Counted from the first letter of the stretch, positions 43,441 to 56,650 are shown. The stretch is 64,000 bases of DNA from Terebella lapidaria (GCA_949152475.1 OX424560.1:20585106-20649105); one strand, 5' to 3'. The notes: generated by a model from the sequence alone, not told the origin. Numbers and translations: made by a program.

Positions 43441-44610
43441 CATACTCATAAGAGCATGTATATAATTTAAATAGCAAATCCCCCCTCACGGGCCCTTCAC
43501 TACATATTTTTCATATATACCCACACGTAAATTATATGACACATGCAGTTAGCATACTCATACACATCACCATAGCAACACGTACTTTGCATACATGCGC
43601 ACGCAGACAAGACATGGCTCACAGTCAGTCACATGGAGGCATGGAAAATTCCACAGCCACGAGGAAAAAGCTCGCCATCTTGTGAGTTGTTTTCCGGTCA
43701 CAGAACAATGAAGAGCAGAGTTGTGTGTCTAATGGAATAGTGTCAAAACGGATATAAACTATATCGGAACACCATGGGAACGACTTTGACTATATTGAAG
43801 AATAGATAAGCACCTGAAATAAGTGTAAGGAGCGCATCTAATTTTGCCCTATTGTTCAAGTAAACGATTGCATTGAGGTTACGAGTCTGTTTTAACCTGC
43901 ACAGTAGTTAAGCATCTAGTGAAAAGGGCTCGATTACTGCCCGCTTTCTGGAAATAATGCATGTGATTCTGTGTATAATTCAACTCTGTTCATAAAAACT
44001 ATAACTCGATATCCCAGAGAGTACACGTGCACACAAATGTTTGTGAATTTAATGGCAATTTATCACGACATTATATTTTGATCAAATGCGATTATCTCTT
44101 AGCACAGGCACTTGAACCCATCAAAAGCAATATGTATCATGCTGTCTGTGGCATAAACTAGTACAAGACACTTGGAGTCCCTATCGGAAAAATGGCGGCT
44201 AAACAAACACTCAGAATTTCAGGGGTGAAAAAAATGCAATTTCGCCACCTGACTGATACAAACCAGCATGTCCAGAGCAACTAGCAATGACACTATATCC
44301 AAATTAACACAATATTGACACAAACGTCATTGAAAGACAGGCGCGCCCCCAGGTTTTTAAAAACTGGAAGCACAAAGGACCCATGCGATTGGGACAGGAT
44401 ATGTTGGCGTGGGGTCTGGGGCCGTGGGGTCTCGCGAGGAAAACATGTACCCCGCGAGGAAAACTATTTACCCCTTCTCGGTAAAGTCCCTCAGAAAATT
44501 TTTATTATCGTAAATAAAAAAAAATTATTATGTCATATTGGAGCCACCGTACGCATTAGCATTGTAGTTGAGTTTGTCATTATATTGTGCAGCCGAGAGG
44601 CTACGAGGCC

Positions 44611-44801
44611 CTGAATGTGGTATATTACAAAGAGAATCACGAATTGGCTTGCGAGCAGGACAGAATAGGAATAAGTGAGCCGTGTCCTCAGATTTATACA
44701 CACAAGCATCACGGGAAGGGTTGTGTATGAAATTATAACTGTACCCTTGATGGTTTAGGCCACTGTGTCCTAACCGTATTCTAGTAAGATTAATTCCCTA
44801 C
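44611..44801 (-). pseudogene. LINE C-terminal fragment (copy 2, by duplication)
   Basis: Second copy of the fragment at 43250-43440, carried along by the 1.36-kb tandem duplication. Confidence 0.6.
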
Positions 44802-45784
44802 CATACTCATAAGAGCATGTATATAATTTAAATAGCAAATCCCCCCTCACGGGCCCTTCACTACATATTTTTCATATATACCCACACGTAAATTATATGG
44901 CACATGCAGTTAGCATACTCATACACATCACCATAGCAACACGTACTTTGCATACATGCGCACGCAGACAAGACATGGCTCACAGTCAGTCACATGGAGG
45001 CATGGAAAATTCCACAGCCACGAGGAAAAAGCTCGCCATCTTGTGAGTTGTTTTCCGGTCACAGAACAATGAAGAGCAGAGTTGTGTGTCTAATGGAATA
45101 GTGTCAAAACGGATATAAACTATATCGGAACACCATGGGAACGACTTTGACTGTATTGAAGAATAGATAAGCACCTGAAATAAGTGTAAGGAGCGCATCT
45201 AATTTTGCCCTATTGTTCAAGTAAACGATTGCATTGAGGTTACGAGTCTGTTTTAACCTGCACAGTAGTTAAGCATCTAGTGAAAAGGGCTCGATTACTG
45301 CCCGCTTTCTGGAAATAATGCATGTGATTCTGTGTATAATTCAACTCTGTTCATAAAAACTATAACTCGATATCCCAGAGAGTACACGTGCACACAAATG
45401 TTTGTGAATTTAATGGCAATTTATCACGACATTATATTTTGATCAAATGCGATTATCTCTTAGCACAGGCACTTGAACCCATCAAAAGCAATATGTATCA
45501 TGCTGTCTGTGGCATATACTAGTACAAGACACTTGGAGTCCCTATCGGAAAAATGGCGGCTAAACAAACACTCAGAATTTCAGGGGTGAAAAAAATGCAA
45601 TTTCGCCATCTGACTGATTCAAACCAGCATGTCCAGAGCAACTAGCAATGACACTATATCCAAATTAACACAATATTGACACAAACGTCATTGAAAGACA
45701 GGCGCGCCCCCAGGTTTTTAAAAACTGGAAGCACAAAGGACCAATGCGATTGGGACAGGATATGTTGGCGTGGGGTCTGGGGCC

Positions 45785-46526
45785 CGCCCAGGGCCCCAGA
45801 AGCTGGCGGTTGCTAGGTGTTCTGTGATGTACTCTGTTCATATATTGGGACCCTGATTATGCCGTCTGAACCATAGGTTTTGTCCACAACATATTTCAAA
45901 CTACTTCATAGTATATGACAACACGGTTCGACAGTGTTAAAATTTTTGTATAGATATAATCGTTGTAGATTATCATTGTAGATAGATTGTTGTAAAGCCC
46001 TGGTTACCACAATATTTACATAATAAAATAATTTAGCTTTAATGACATACACCAGAACCTGGGCAATCTCATCAATATTTAAGGAGAACCTAAACAAGAA
46101 ATGATGTCAGACCCTTTATTCCACCGGTTAACTGATCAATTCAGCTGATTTTAAATTATTTGATAAAGTGATTATTGAGTTCTCACCTTCAGGGTTCATA
46201 AACAAGAGCTTTATCTGTGTGCCAATACAATAAACAATCTCTCCAGATTTTATCCACTTATATCATTCTTTCATGATAGCACCACGGTTATTTCCAGAAA
46301 TCTTAGCAGTTTAAGATCTCATTAATCCAATCTGAAGAGCTCTCTATAATAAATATATTTACCATATTTTTTTTTTCTCAAAAATTTACACTGCTTTACA
46401 TTTATTTACGTGCTTCCAGTGCTTCTATCTGCGGGCGCGCCTGTTGAAAGACATTTTTTAGCACATGCTATATCACCAGTACCGCTTTTTGGTGTTTGGA
46501 TATGTCAGGTGCATGTGTCAGTCTGC
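45785..46526. other. Repeat-rich, no gene
   Basis: Near 46405-46460 the motif gtgcttccag ... gggcgcgcctgttgaaagac is an inverted, partial echo of gaaagacaggcgcgcccc ... ctggaagcac at 45700 and 44335, suggesting these belong to one larger dispersed repeat. Confidence 0.4.
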
Positions 46527-48069
46527 GTGTAGCGGCCGTTTTGTGAATGTATTAGTGTAAGGAGTCCGTGAGATGAGGTTTTGGGTGGATTGGCCACGTG
46601 AAATTACTATATGGTGAAATGAATGTATATTCTGGATACTAGTATAACGCCCACGTCCTTGCGGAGGTTAGCCCACCTGCCTGCGGAGCCGTGATCACAT
46701 GCATGCGGAAGACCAGGCATGCACCTGCGCAGAACGACTTCCGGTTGAGTGAACAATAAAAGGAGGCAGCCACAGCTCTCTGAGAGTTCAGTCGGGACAA
46801 GACACCACGGACGACACATCTCGCTGAGACGGTTCTGTCTCCTTAGGACAGGCGAGGGAAGGACTTGGACATTTTATACCTCTGCACTACTTGACCGGTG
46901 TCCCAGAGTGCGGAGTCCCAGAGACTGAGACTCCAATGTATGGGAAACTTCAACGGGAAAGGTGCGGGTCCCACTGATGAAAATCCAATGAATCCGGTCC
47001 AACGGCCCTACAATTTTTGAACCCCGGCCCTCTTGACTTACAGCTGACGGCAAAGCGGTTATCTAATCTTACACGGTAGAGCGAGCGAGGTGAGGGAAAA
47101 TCCAATGAATCCGGTCCAACGGCCCTACAATTTTTGAACCCCGGCCCTCTTGACTTACAGCTGACGGCAAAGCAGTTATCTAATCTGACACGGTAGAGCG
47201 AGCGAGGTGAGGGAAGATTCTGGCGTACCTTGGAACCTGCGAACCAATGAGCGACGTCCCCTGTCTCCCTTGCAGAGACACCCCATCTCCGCAAGGGACG
47301 TACCTCAGCACCTGCAGACTAGAGCAGGAAGACCGTGATGAATGCTCTACACTCGCGGAGCAGTGAGGGAAGTTCACTGCGTGCAGAGACACCCCGTCTC
47401 CGCACCTGACATACCTCCGCACCCGCGGGAGAGGGAGGTGACGTAGATATGCGGAGGACCCTCTGCAGTGATGAGGAAGCTCTACAGAGCCGCGACGAGG
47501 ACCTCCGCAGAGAGAGGACCTCTGCAGTGTGGAAGACCTCCGCAGGACCAGAAGACGTCCACATAGTCGGGGACATCCGCACCGACGGCACTTCCGCAGA
47601 GGTCGACCTCGGCATTTAACCACCTCTGGAGTCAGAAGAGTGCAGAATCCAGGAGCCTCTACCCCGCATTGTCTTGGCGCGAGATGAGATCGGCACTAGA
47701 TCTGAAGCTTAACGTTAAAGCAGGGTCTTAGTCTAAACCTGAACCCAGTGTAACCTTTCTATATTGTATAACTCGGTGACATATATTGAACCTGGTCAAT
47801 GTGTAATCTGGATTTATTGCATTATTGCAACTCACATATATTTTGTGAGTGATTATCTGATCGCCATATATTGGTAATAAAACCTGTGTCTTTGAATTTA
47901 TGTCTTCAGCACTTTTCTCTACTCAGAGAAACACTATGAAATTGTGGACGTCTCACCAATAATTGTCTATAGCGTTCGGAAACACGGACGAGAGGTATTA
48001 CACAAGAACTATACGAAAACGAGAGAAAACCAACACACATCACACACACGGCACCAGAAATCGCTACAC
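46527..48069 (+). mobile_element. Candidate long solo LTR or LTR-like element
   Basis: Begins TGTAGCG and ends CGCTACA, short inverted ends typical of LTRs. It holds a TATA-like aataaaagg (46755) upstream and a polyadenylation-type aataaa (47876) near the right end. The middle carries a 117-bp tandem duplication and a stretch rich in cctccgcag. No clear target duplication and no second LTR were found, so this is tentative; a non-coding transcription unit is the alternative. Confidence 0.3.
46984..47217. repeat. 117-bp tandem duplication
   Basis: Copies 46984-47100 and 47101-47217, each beginning tccaatgaatccggtccaac and ending gagcgaggtgaggga. They differ at a few bases (gcggttatc against gcagttatc). 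Confidence 0.9.
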
Positions 48070-49560
48070 TAGTATTTAGTATGAGCAATGTTGTCTGCCC
48101 TGGACATGATTGAGGGTGTCCATATGTTTTATTGTATTGCCGGATGTGGCATTTATTATGGTATAATCATTGAGTGATCCAGGTATGTACACTGGTCTCA
48201 AGCACTAATATTGACAATAGCTGTATTCATGACTTAGCCCAGGCATGTGCATCTTGCACTTGAGTACTCATTTACTACCGCGCGATTCGATGTATTGACG
48301 TCTATGTCACCGATCTGATGGTTATCGATTGCACAACGTAATGCTGCCTGGGGTTGGGACTCGTGCAATGTGTTTGTTTTGAGGGAAAGTTTGGGGCACT
48401 GAACTAATTATCTACAATATTCCTTGTACTAAAAACCACCATGGTATTCTGTGTCGTGTTGTTGGTGTAATCATAACACTAAAGTGTTAAATGTCGTCAA
48501 ATTTATCACTTCCAACAAGCCGTCAAACTCAAATACAACCCGATGTGCGGCGTCACCATGCTGTCAATTCCTAACGCGTACACTTTTCGTGTATAAAAAC
48601 AAGCAATACTCTTGTTTGATTGTTAAAAAGAATGTGCGGCAAAAATGAAATACTCCAATGGACAACAGTTCTTGGATGACAGATAGCAAGTTACGATGAG
48701 AGCGTTATGATTTTAATAAGGCTTGAATTTCGTGTTAGGCGCTCCATAGGTTTTCCCAAGTTTACACGACTTCCGGGCACAGATCAACGCCATGAACACT
48801 GAAACGTATTGTTCTCGAAAATATATGTAAAATACTAGTGGTTTTCCACACACATGAACACGTTCATGATATAGATCTACTGACGTACATAATATGGTAA
48901 ATATTTTATATTCGTATTAATCATAACACGCTTATTAAATTTCCCCTCACATAGGACCACGATTACGATCGCTGTAAAACAGCGTGCATTTCGATTGCAT
49001 TCGGTGCAACCACTGTCCGGAAGTGCAAATTAACTGCGGTAAAGCGGAACTAGTGCGCCGTTCAGTGATACAATAGTACGGCCGGACCGGCCGCACAACT
49101 AGAGGTATTAATCTTTCTATTGATGTATCTTTCCAGTCAAAACTCTTAATATTCATGGCTCTGTGACCGTGCAAACACGATGTAATATCAGATTTTAGGG
49201 GTAAAATTTAGCTTCAGAATGACGTTCAGAATGATAGAATTAAAATCACAATAGGGGTTGCTGGGTTGCAACCTGGGCAGTTGAACAATGTGCCAACACA
49301 AAGTTGAAGTGCTTATTTCACCCCCACACAACTGGGTAGGGGACGGGCCACTGAAAACGCCACTGAAAACGCTCTATTGTTAACTGATGTTAATATCGGC
49401 AATCCTGGGACAATACTTTGATGTCTAACCACACCCCCACGACGTTTATTTGGGGTACCCCACGGGTGTTGGTTGGGGTGATAACTTGTAGATGTACAAT
49501 GGTCACAGAGTGAATGCTGGAATGCATGTGAAGCTGTGTACATGGTGTAACTGTTTACTG
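48070..49560. other. Intergenic, no gene seen
   Basis: Short chance frames only. The right part may include the U3 region of the LTR element implied by the primer-binding site at 49685, but I could not define its left border. Confidence 0.35.
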
Positions 49561-49684
49561 ATTTACCAATAAACCGGAGCTTCAAAGAAGTGTTGAGTTT
49601 TCGTCTTTCACACAAATGGTCACATTGTAGATGTCACTGATTAAACTACACGCTACCATATACAGTGAACACTCATTATAGTCT

Positions 49685-49704
49685 TGTTGGCAGCGGTGGG
49701 ATTC
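49685..49704 (+). other. LTR-retrotransposon primer-binding site (tRNA-Leu type)
   Basis: tgttggcagcggtgggattc matches, with one mismatch, the complement of the 3' end of animal tRNA-Leu(AAG) including CCA. A polyadenylation signal aataaa at 49568 and about 110 bases of sequence before the site fit the end of a 5' LTR (R/U5). Confidence 0.4.
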
Positions 49705-49867
49705 AGCTGTATCTCCTGAATCTTGAGACGATATCCAGCTTCCGAAGAACTGATGAATTCCCTTTCTGTGATTTATTTATTTCCTCTTCATTTATTTCAT
49801 TTATCGATTAATTTTCTTTTAAGGTGTCATTTTCTTCCTGCTGTTTGACGCTTAATTTTGAGAATCT

Positions 49868-51600
49868 ATGATGGCTACTCACCTGAGTGGAATGACAACC
49901 AGATCAAGCCTAAAAAATGAGGGTGATACCTGCAAAGATAACGACGATGGTTGTCTCGATGTACCCGATGCTGGTGAGTGTGCTGCCCATGATGTCCCAC
50001 CTACCCCACTCGCTGATGTCTGGCCTAAAAACCATGCTGATGTCCGGACTAATGAGGGAATCTTCTCATCCAACCATACATGACTCTACTATTGGCAACC
50101 AGGGGGTTGCTGATATGACTAGGGCACTACGTAGCACTGTCAAAGTTGCAAGTGCATACCTACAAGCCTGGGGACCTGGTATGGTATGCCACCACCAGCG
50201 GGCAGCTGAACATTACTCCAAAGCTTGGGGTTGCATTTCATGGCCCCTGCTTGGTGTTGAGGAAAATCTAAAAAGTTAACATTTATTAAGCGCTCCTTTA
50301 TGGAAAGTAGTTCTAAGCAAGGGCGCTGTACACTTTACCCCAGTCCAGAATGACTACACAGCTGCCACAATCCGGCGCTAACCTATAGCATCCTATTGAA
50401 TGACCGGTACCCATTTAATCCTGGGTAGAGACAATTAGTGGTGCACACCTTGCCTAAGGATGTTAGCGAAATAACCCAATGGCCCAGCCTGAGTCTCGAA
50501 CCCATGACCTTTGCGTTACGAGACCAGCGCCTTATCCACTGAGCTACTCACTCCACATAAAAACTCCATTAAGCAGAACTAACTAATACAGGTTGACGCA
50601 AAAGGCACGAAAAAGCTGGTCAACCATAACAAGCTAAAACCCTGCCAAGGCAGTCAAAAGTGTAGATGGCGTTGGACTATTCCTAATGAAGCTTTGGCCT
50701 AAATATAACCTTGATGCTGGAGGCATGAATCGAATGACCCAATAAAATCTTTCCCATCAATGATTTTCAAGCGGGAGGGTGTCGTGGTCAGAATATTTCT
50801 ATTAGGAGGTATATACTTCTATACCTTTTATAATAGAGGTATAAAGTTCTATAATATGCCTATTTGGTTAATTTATGTAAAAGTTTTCTCATTTGGTGAT
50901 GAGGATTTGAAGGCCATGAGGGAAGAGGACAGCCTTCGGCATTACCGCAAACGGAAGCTGGAGGCTGATGCTGGACCCGGAAACTCAAGCCCGACTAGCA
51001 GCAGAGGAAGAGCGAAGGAGGCCCACTCTGCCACTGATGTACAAGCTGATGTTGAAACCTCTAGAGCTGGTTCTAATGTGACTGTTGAGGTCTCCACGGA
51101 GGCAGATGTCCCTGTCCAGGTGTAGAGAGCACTGCCCCGGTCATTGATGTTGATGTACCTGAGCCCACATCAACGCTGACCAGTTGAGGCCAGCACCTGC
51201 CTGGGTGCTGTAGAAATTCAGCGGGTCTTAAAGAGGTTGATATCCCCACATCACCCGACCCCCGAGCTGACGCTGTTCGCCCCATCGGACGATAGGTTGG
51301 ACTCGCCGTTGACCTCCCCTCCAAAACAAGAAGCGTCCTGCCAGTCCAGACCGCCACGTCAAGGACCCTGAGGTGATGCCACTAGGAAACTTACCCTGTA
51401 GTGAGCAATCGACCCAGTCAGGAGAGCAATCTAGGCGACCTTGCAATGTTCAGCTCATGACTGCTGAACTACGCGAGAGTTTGAGGAAGTTCCCATTCAA
51501 TGCCGAAAAGCCGTTGGCTGCACAACTCGGTGGGGGTTATTTTTGTGAAGGTCACCCTCTTGCAGACTGTTACAACCTGTCTTTTCGCTGATCCTGTATT
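49868..51600 (+). pseudogene. Possible gag remnant of an LTR element, broken by a SINE
   Basis: After the primer-binding site, short hydrophilic frames follow in the plus direction (ATG at 49868, MTTRSSLKNEGDTC; later GDEDLKAMREEDSLRHYRKR near 50900). They are interrupted by stops and by the SINE at 50270-50554. No protease, reverse transcriptase or zinc knuckle is recognisable, so the assignment to gag rests only on position. Confidence 0.25.
50270..50554 (-). mobile_element. tRNA-derived SINE
   Basis: The minus strand starts GGAGTGAGTAGCTCAGTGG (A box at 50536-50546) and has the B box GGTTCGAGACT at 50492-50502. The anticodon loop CTCGTAA points to a tRNA-Thr-like ancestor, but the anticodon stem no longer pairs. 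The body ends near 50270 with agcgcttaataaatgttaac, similar to the 3' end of the LINE at 59395. A real tRNA gene is excluded by the broken stem. Confidence 0.75.
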
Positions 51601-51649
51601 AATTCGTCCTAATTCCAGGTTGGCATCCTTGTGGCTGATCGGAAGTGGT

Positions 51650-52175
51650 CACTAACGTGTAATCGGCTTCATACGATGTTCAACTCCCGGAGTCGTTCCA
51701 TCAGGTGTTGCAGGTTTTGGGCATTTTATTGCATTTCCATTGGCTACACTATTGCTTCTTAGACACCATACAATGGCTCTATGGACGATAAAATCGAAGG
51801 CCCGGTCTGTGATGACACATTTTTGCTCAGAACATCCTATACTTTTTATTGCTGCATCCAACTTGTAAGGTTTGGTAGCATTTGCATCGACAGTTTGCCT
51901 AAAGTTTTGCCTACCAGTTATATACCCCAGTGAGTACTAAAATATCACACCATAACTGGGGGTGGCTGAGTAGTGCAAATGTACGTAGACGACCATTTAC
52001 GTAACATTAATTTTGTCGCGTCGTAATTTGTCACCAACGGAGCGAGTAAATGTGTCGCGACTTTTCCTTCGCACTATATCAGCAGTCACAAGGCTTGGAT
52101 ACTTTGAAATACCATTTACAATGATGCAAAAAAAGTATAGCCCAATTTCCTATTCCCGTTTCTTTTTTTTTGGTC
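51650..52175. other. Intergenic, no gene seen
   Basis: Mixed unique-looking sequence; a short self-complementary gtcgcg segment at 52015-52065 is the only structure noted. Confidence 0.35.
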
Positions 52176-52177
52176 AG

Positions 52178-52301
52178 TATATTTTGAAATAGAGAAACCC
52201 CGAGGAAAAGGAAGTTATTCAACATGGTCGAGGTCGTTAGCCAGAGACTATGTTGAATAACTCCCCGTTACTGGAGGGGTTTCTCTATTTTAAACCATAC
52301 A
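52178..52301. repeat. Hairpin element of about 120 bp
   Basis: gaaatagagaaacccc on the left pairs with ggggtttctctatttt on the right, followed inward by agttattcaacat and atgttgaataact. No target duplication is evident. Confidence 0.6.
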
Positions 52302-52611
52302 AAAAACAACTCAGCCGTGACCGGCAGGTGTTTAACCAACATACCGCATTGATTAAACACCTGCGAGAACAATGCAAGTATGGTTCAATCTGAGGGTAAA
52401 CAGTTATTTAAACCCAGTATTACAATGTATATCTCTACAATTACTTTCTTGAAAATTGTTATTAAATTTAGCTAATGTATCAATTACCAACTTAGCTAAT
52501 ATACAAATTACAAATTGCCAAATACCACAAATTTACATTATAAAAATAAGTGTAATAATGTTTCGTCTTCCATTTTACAAAACGAACATTTTGGCGTATC
52601 TACAATACCTA

Positions 52612-53172
52612 AACTCAAGTTCATCCATCAGTGAAACACGCTATTTGGCCATAGTTTTGTTTTGAATAATCGAATCGACTTGAAGTTTTGTGTGTATTGA
52701 TTGGGTATCATGCCGTAATTTTACACCAAATTTCAACTTTTTATCTCAAAAATTGAGAAATTTTGCAATCTAACCCAATGTTATATTTCGGCCCCAACAT
52801 GGAATTTCAGAGTCTGCACAAAAATAAACAACTTTTATTCGATGTACGACTTATATATTGCTTCAGAATAAACATCTTTACCTAATATACACCGACTATC
52901 CAAATCAACGCAATAGGTTCATTCTGCATGGTAATAAACACGATAAAAGTCGTGTTTTGTTTTTTTAATTTACTTGATCCCATTTCCGACTGAAAAATTC
53001 AACACTGGGTTAGATTGCCAACTTTTTTCAATATTTGAGATAGAATTCTGAAATTCGGTGAAAAATTACGGCATGATACCCAATTGAGAAAAACAAAATT
53101 TCGAGTTGATCCGATTATCCAAAACAGAACTATGGCCAAAAAGCGTGTTTCACTGATGGATGAACTTGAGTT
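52612..53172. mobile_element. Foldback element flanked by TA (Tc1/mariner-like MITE)
   Basis: Inverted arms of about 190 bp: aactcaagttcatccatcag at the left and its inverse at the right end, continuing through gtgaaacacgct, gccatagtt and gggtatcatgccgtaatttt. TA stands on each side (52610-52611 and 53173-53174). There is no transposase. Arms are about 85-90 percent alike by eye, so this is not a fresh insertion. Confidence 0.7.
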
Positions 53173-53174
53173 TA

Positions 53175-54379
53175 CATGCACAATATTCCACAATATTGTG
53201 TAATAAGTGAAAGTGATTTTAACACCTCGGTATTGGGCAGGTTTTAGAGTCTAGTTCAGACCTAAAGATGGACAAACATCATTCACCATATGTGTATTGG
53301 AGCCAAATGGTAATACTTAAGTTTCGTTGGTATTGTTTTTCAAACTAGATATTTGCGACAAAAAATTCGGCATCATAATTATTTTTCAGTGGTCAAGGTA
53401 TTCCTTAAACCAGTGCTGGATTCCTTCAGACGAAATCTATTCCAATTCTCCTTTCTCATTTGAATGCTGCACGTATTTTCCACCCTCCTTTCAAGGTATG
53501 ACCTTGAAATTTACCAATTAAATTCATCTTGGTCATATTCAAGCATGCTCATAATACAATACACAATCTCAGTCATTTTGAAACTACCACATGTAAAATG
53601 CAAACAAACGAGTATGCAAGTAAACAACAAACTTGGACTCGAGTAACAAACGCGACTGGCCAACATAATGTACCTGACGAAATTTACATCTCGTGAAGCG
53701 GGAAGCATTTCTTGACATAATGAAATCAAATTGGGAAGTTTCAATATGCTCAGGATTAGAAACCAAACATACACAAGACAAGATATAGATTGACATGTAT
53801 ATTTGTTTCAGATATATGCCAACGCGTATATCATATAGCGCTCTTTCTATAACACAGTACCATAATTGCATGTGTGAATGAAAGAAAACAAAAATAAATG
53901 ATCAATCAGAAAAAAAACGCACTGTAGTGGTATTCCAATAATGTTCCGCTCATTCAGATATAAAATAGCAAATAGTTGCAATTTTATGAACTTTAGTGTT
54001 ATGTTCTTGCTTATACAAATTTTACATGATTAAAGAACGGGTAGAACATAAGAGAAGGTGTGACCAATATCTCTAATACAGAGCTCATTCACTAGCACGG
54101 GATGACATAATTATAATGATGTTCCGTATTGTATGTCATTATAGTGTGTCAAACCAAAATAAAAGTATGCTTACCTTGATAGCACTGGTCAATTTTCAGT
54201 GAGCGGGCAAATTACCGAATGTGTTTTGTGGATATATTGAGCAAATCGTTAAATCACAAAGAAAATCCTGATCAGTGTCTTCCTCAATGTATTTCTCAAA
54301 GCCAACAGAACGCATAGATCATACGTCAGCGCGCGTGTGTGTAACAGTAAGTTAGCCAAGCTGACAGGCCCGAGGTATA
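53175..54379. other. Intergenic, no gene seen
   Basis: AT-rich with only short frames on both strands; none has domain or splice support. Confidence 0.4.
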
Positions 54380-54516
54380 GGATAAGGCCCTAGCCTGAGT
54401 ATTTATCGCTAATACGGCCCGAGGCGAGCGCAGCCGTCTTTGCGGCCCAAGTACCATACACTGCTCCTTAATACTACTCGTATTAAGCGATAAATGCGAA
54501 GGCGTGGTCCTTATCC
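54380..54516. repeat. Hairpin with internal GGCCCAAGTA fragment
   Basis: Left arm ggataaggccctagcctgag, then tatttatcgctaatacg; right arm cgtattaagcgataaatgcg, then gtggtccttatcc. Between them lies ggcccaagtaccatacactg, the left end of the short element seen intact at 61358, so two repeat types are combined here. Confidence 0.6.
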
Positions 54517-56640
54517 GACAATAAGGGCCAGGACCCTCTCTGAGAGGGCCGTATTGAAAAAAATGGCCCTGGTGCGAACAAAAGAATTATACATTATGTG
54601 GAGACTTCAAACCCAGTGTTTGACTGTGCTGGGTGCGTGGCTGATATGGCTACTCAAACACTTGAATACCACGTGATTCAGTTTTTAGCTTACCGGCCCA
54701 TGAGGCATCACACCTGTGTTCCTCCGATGAACATCCCTGTACCCAATCAAATAGTGCCTAAAAACCTTGTTATTTTTAACAATACAAACATTGTATTCCT
54801 TGTCGTTTTGACAAAACATTGAATGTCTGGTATTCCTACGCCAAACACACATGTTTCGGGGCGACCTCGGCTGTCAGACGCTCGTCGGCAAAACGGTCGG
54901 AAACTGGTGATTTTTTTCATTTAGACATAGCGAAAAAACGAGCGTGTGACCCATATGACGAAATGGCATTTTTTTTACTGCCCAGTGACGTAGCTGTTAG
55001 AAAAAATTAACAATATGTTTAGTTTCTCCCCCTTTGATATAGATAAGGGGGTCCGAAGTGGGACAATTTACATTGATTTATATAGGGCCTTTATACGCTT
55101 ATTAATATCCATTTGGATATTATACATAAGAGGCTTGTTCTATGTTTGCTCGTGCACTTCTACCGTGGTTATTTATTAGTGATGTGTGACAATATTGAAG
55201 TAATCTGTTATTTATATTGAGAGTATATATTGAGAGGTGCATATCTTCCTCTGTGATAACTGTACAGTGATAGCTCTGGCCGTTGGGGCGGGACGAGTGC
55301 ACATTATTCTTTTTCTTGGTACTTATGGGCATTCCATTGCCTGCAGGTTGAAATTGGGGTGACATTTTAACATATGTTTTTTTTATGCAGAACTTATCTA
55401 GCTCGATCTGGCTTTGTTGATGGTAATAACGTAAATCTGATTTGAGCGTGAAAGGGTGTCGGGCACCAATCATCAGGGCCTACTTCGACTTGTAGAAACA
55501 GTGAATCCGGGCGATAGGGCGATAATTGGGTGCTAATATGCAAATGAGGTCGCACGCAATTTCTAAATCGAACGCCGAAGAGTTCAGAAGGATAAGTGCT
55601 GGGTTACTAAGATCTACAACGTAAAAAAGGCATAGGTATCCAAATAAATTTTGCAGTGTTATACACATTCATCGCAATGGGTCTTTTGGCCTTTGTCGGA
55701 TCACCGCCCGTCGCCATCTTGGAAATGTCATTGATCCGACTTAAACCGACGGGAAGGGTGTTCGAGTCGAATGATCCATCTAGGTCAAGTAACGGGTTAT
55801 CCGCCCAATTCGATTTTTATCCAACAGAAATCGGATCAACCTGTCAACGGAGTAGGCCCAGAATGTTCACATCGAGTTACCACGAGCAGATATGTGGTCC
55901 ACGAATTGAATTAAATGATTGACGATTGCAGTGGGTGGTTTCGGGTATAAATTTTACCAACAATATTCAGCATCCACGCTGCCGATGATGTATTGGGGCC
56001 GGGATTCATGCGCGTCTGTTTACATGTTTGTGTGGACCTGAACGTGTAACTCGGACAAGAATATTTCTCTCGTCTTGAAATTTGACAACAGGAGGAATGA
56101 CCTCTTGGCTTAGAAATGTCCATGGAAATCGGTTGATTTCTGTCGCCATGGCAGCTGTTATATAAATCCTAAAATATCAATTTACTACCACCGAAAACGA
56201 ACGAAATATTACACCACTCATGTTTTCCTAATGAAATTTGCCAATCAATGAAAACGAACACACAAGAGAGAAAAGTTCTGATGTACCTCGGGTGATATGT
56301 TTCAGTTGTTATACGTGAAATTATTGCAGAGTTATAAGATAACACATTTATCCCATTTTTACCCAAAATAAAGTTTCGCTATCATTTTAGAATCATTTCG
56401 AGATCATATAACCCAGACAGCGTGGGTTCGATACCAGGTATGGGCAAAAATTGTCGTCGTCACACTAATGGGGAGAAACAATAATGTTTAGGTCTGTAGG
56501 AACTAGTATAAGCGAGGTCACATTAGAACTTGAGAGGTCACATTAGAACTATATAAAAAATTGATAGTTACCCGTGCTTGTTTAAAATATCATGAGTGGA
56601 ACTTATGAGCGATATGATATCGAATTGGATCAACTGCCTC
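54517..56640. other. Intergenic, one SINE-like trace
   Basis: No gene seen. At 56425-56435 ggttcgatacc is a Pol III B-box match followed by ggtatgggcaaaaattg, possibly a 5'-truncated SINE. The A box is not recognisable. Confidence 0.3.
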
Positions 56641-56650
56641 GTGTCCATCA

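Larger units (their letters stand above)
43071..45784. repeat. Tandem duplication of about 1,355 bp
   Basis: Copies 43071-44423 and 44431-45784 match almost base for base, joined by gtggggt. Each begins with the last 120 bases of foldback element 3 (ctcgcgagga ... gccaccgta), so the duplication is younger than that insertion. Small differences (one extra A, a few substitutions) are visible. Confidence 0.9.

Noticed and set aside
47180..47623. 147- and 98-residue minus-strand frames rich in Arg and Cys
   Set aside because: They translate the cctccgcag-rich, duplicated segment of the LTR-like block; no family resemblance.
50480..50554. tRNA gene (Thr-like) on the minus strand
   Set aside because: A and B boxes are good but the anticodon stem does not pair and a SINE body and tail follow.
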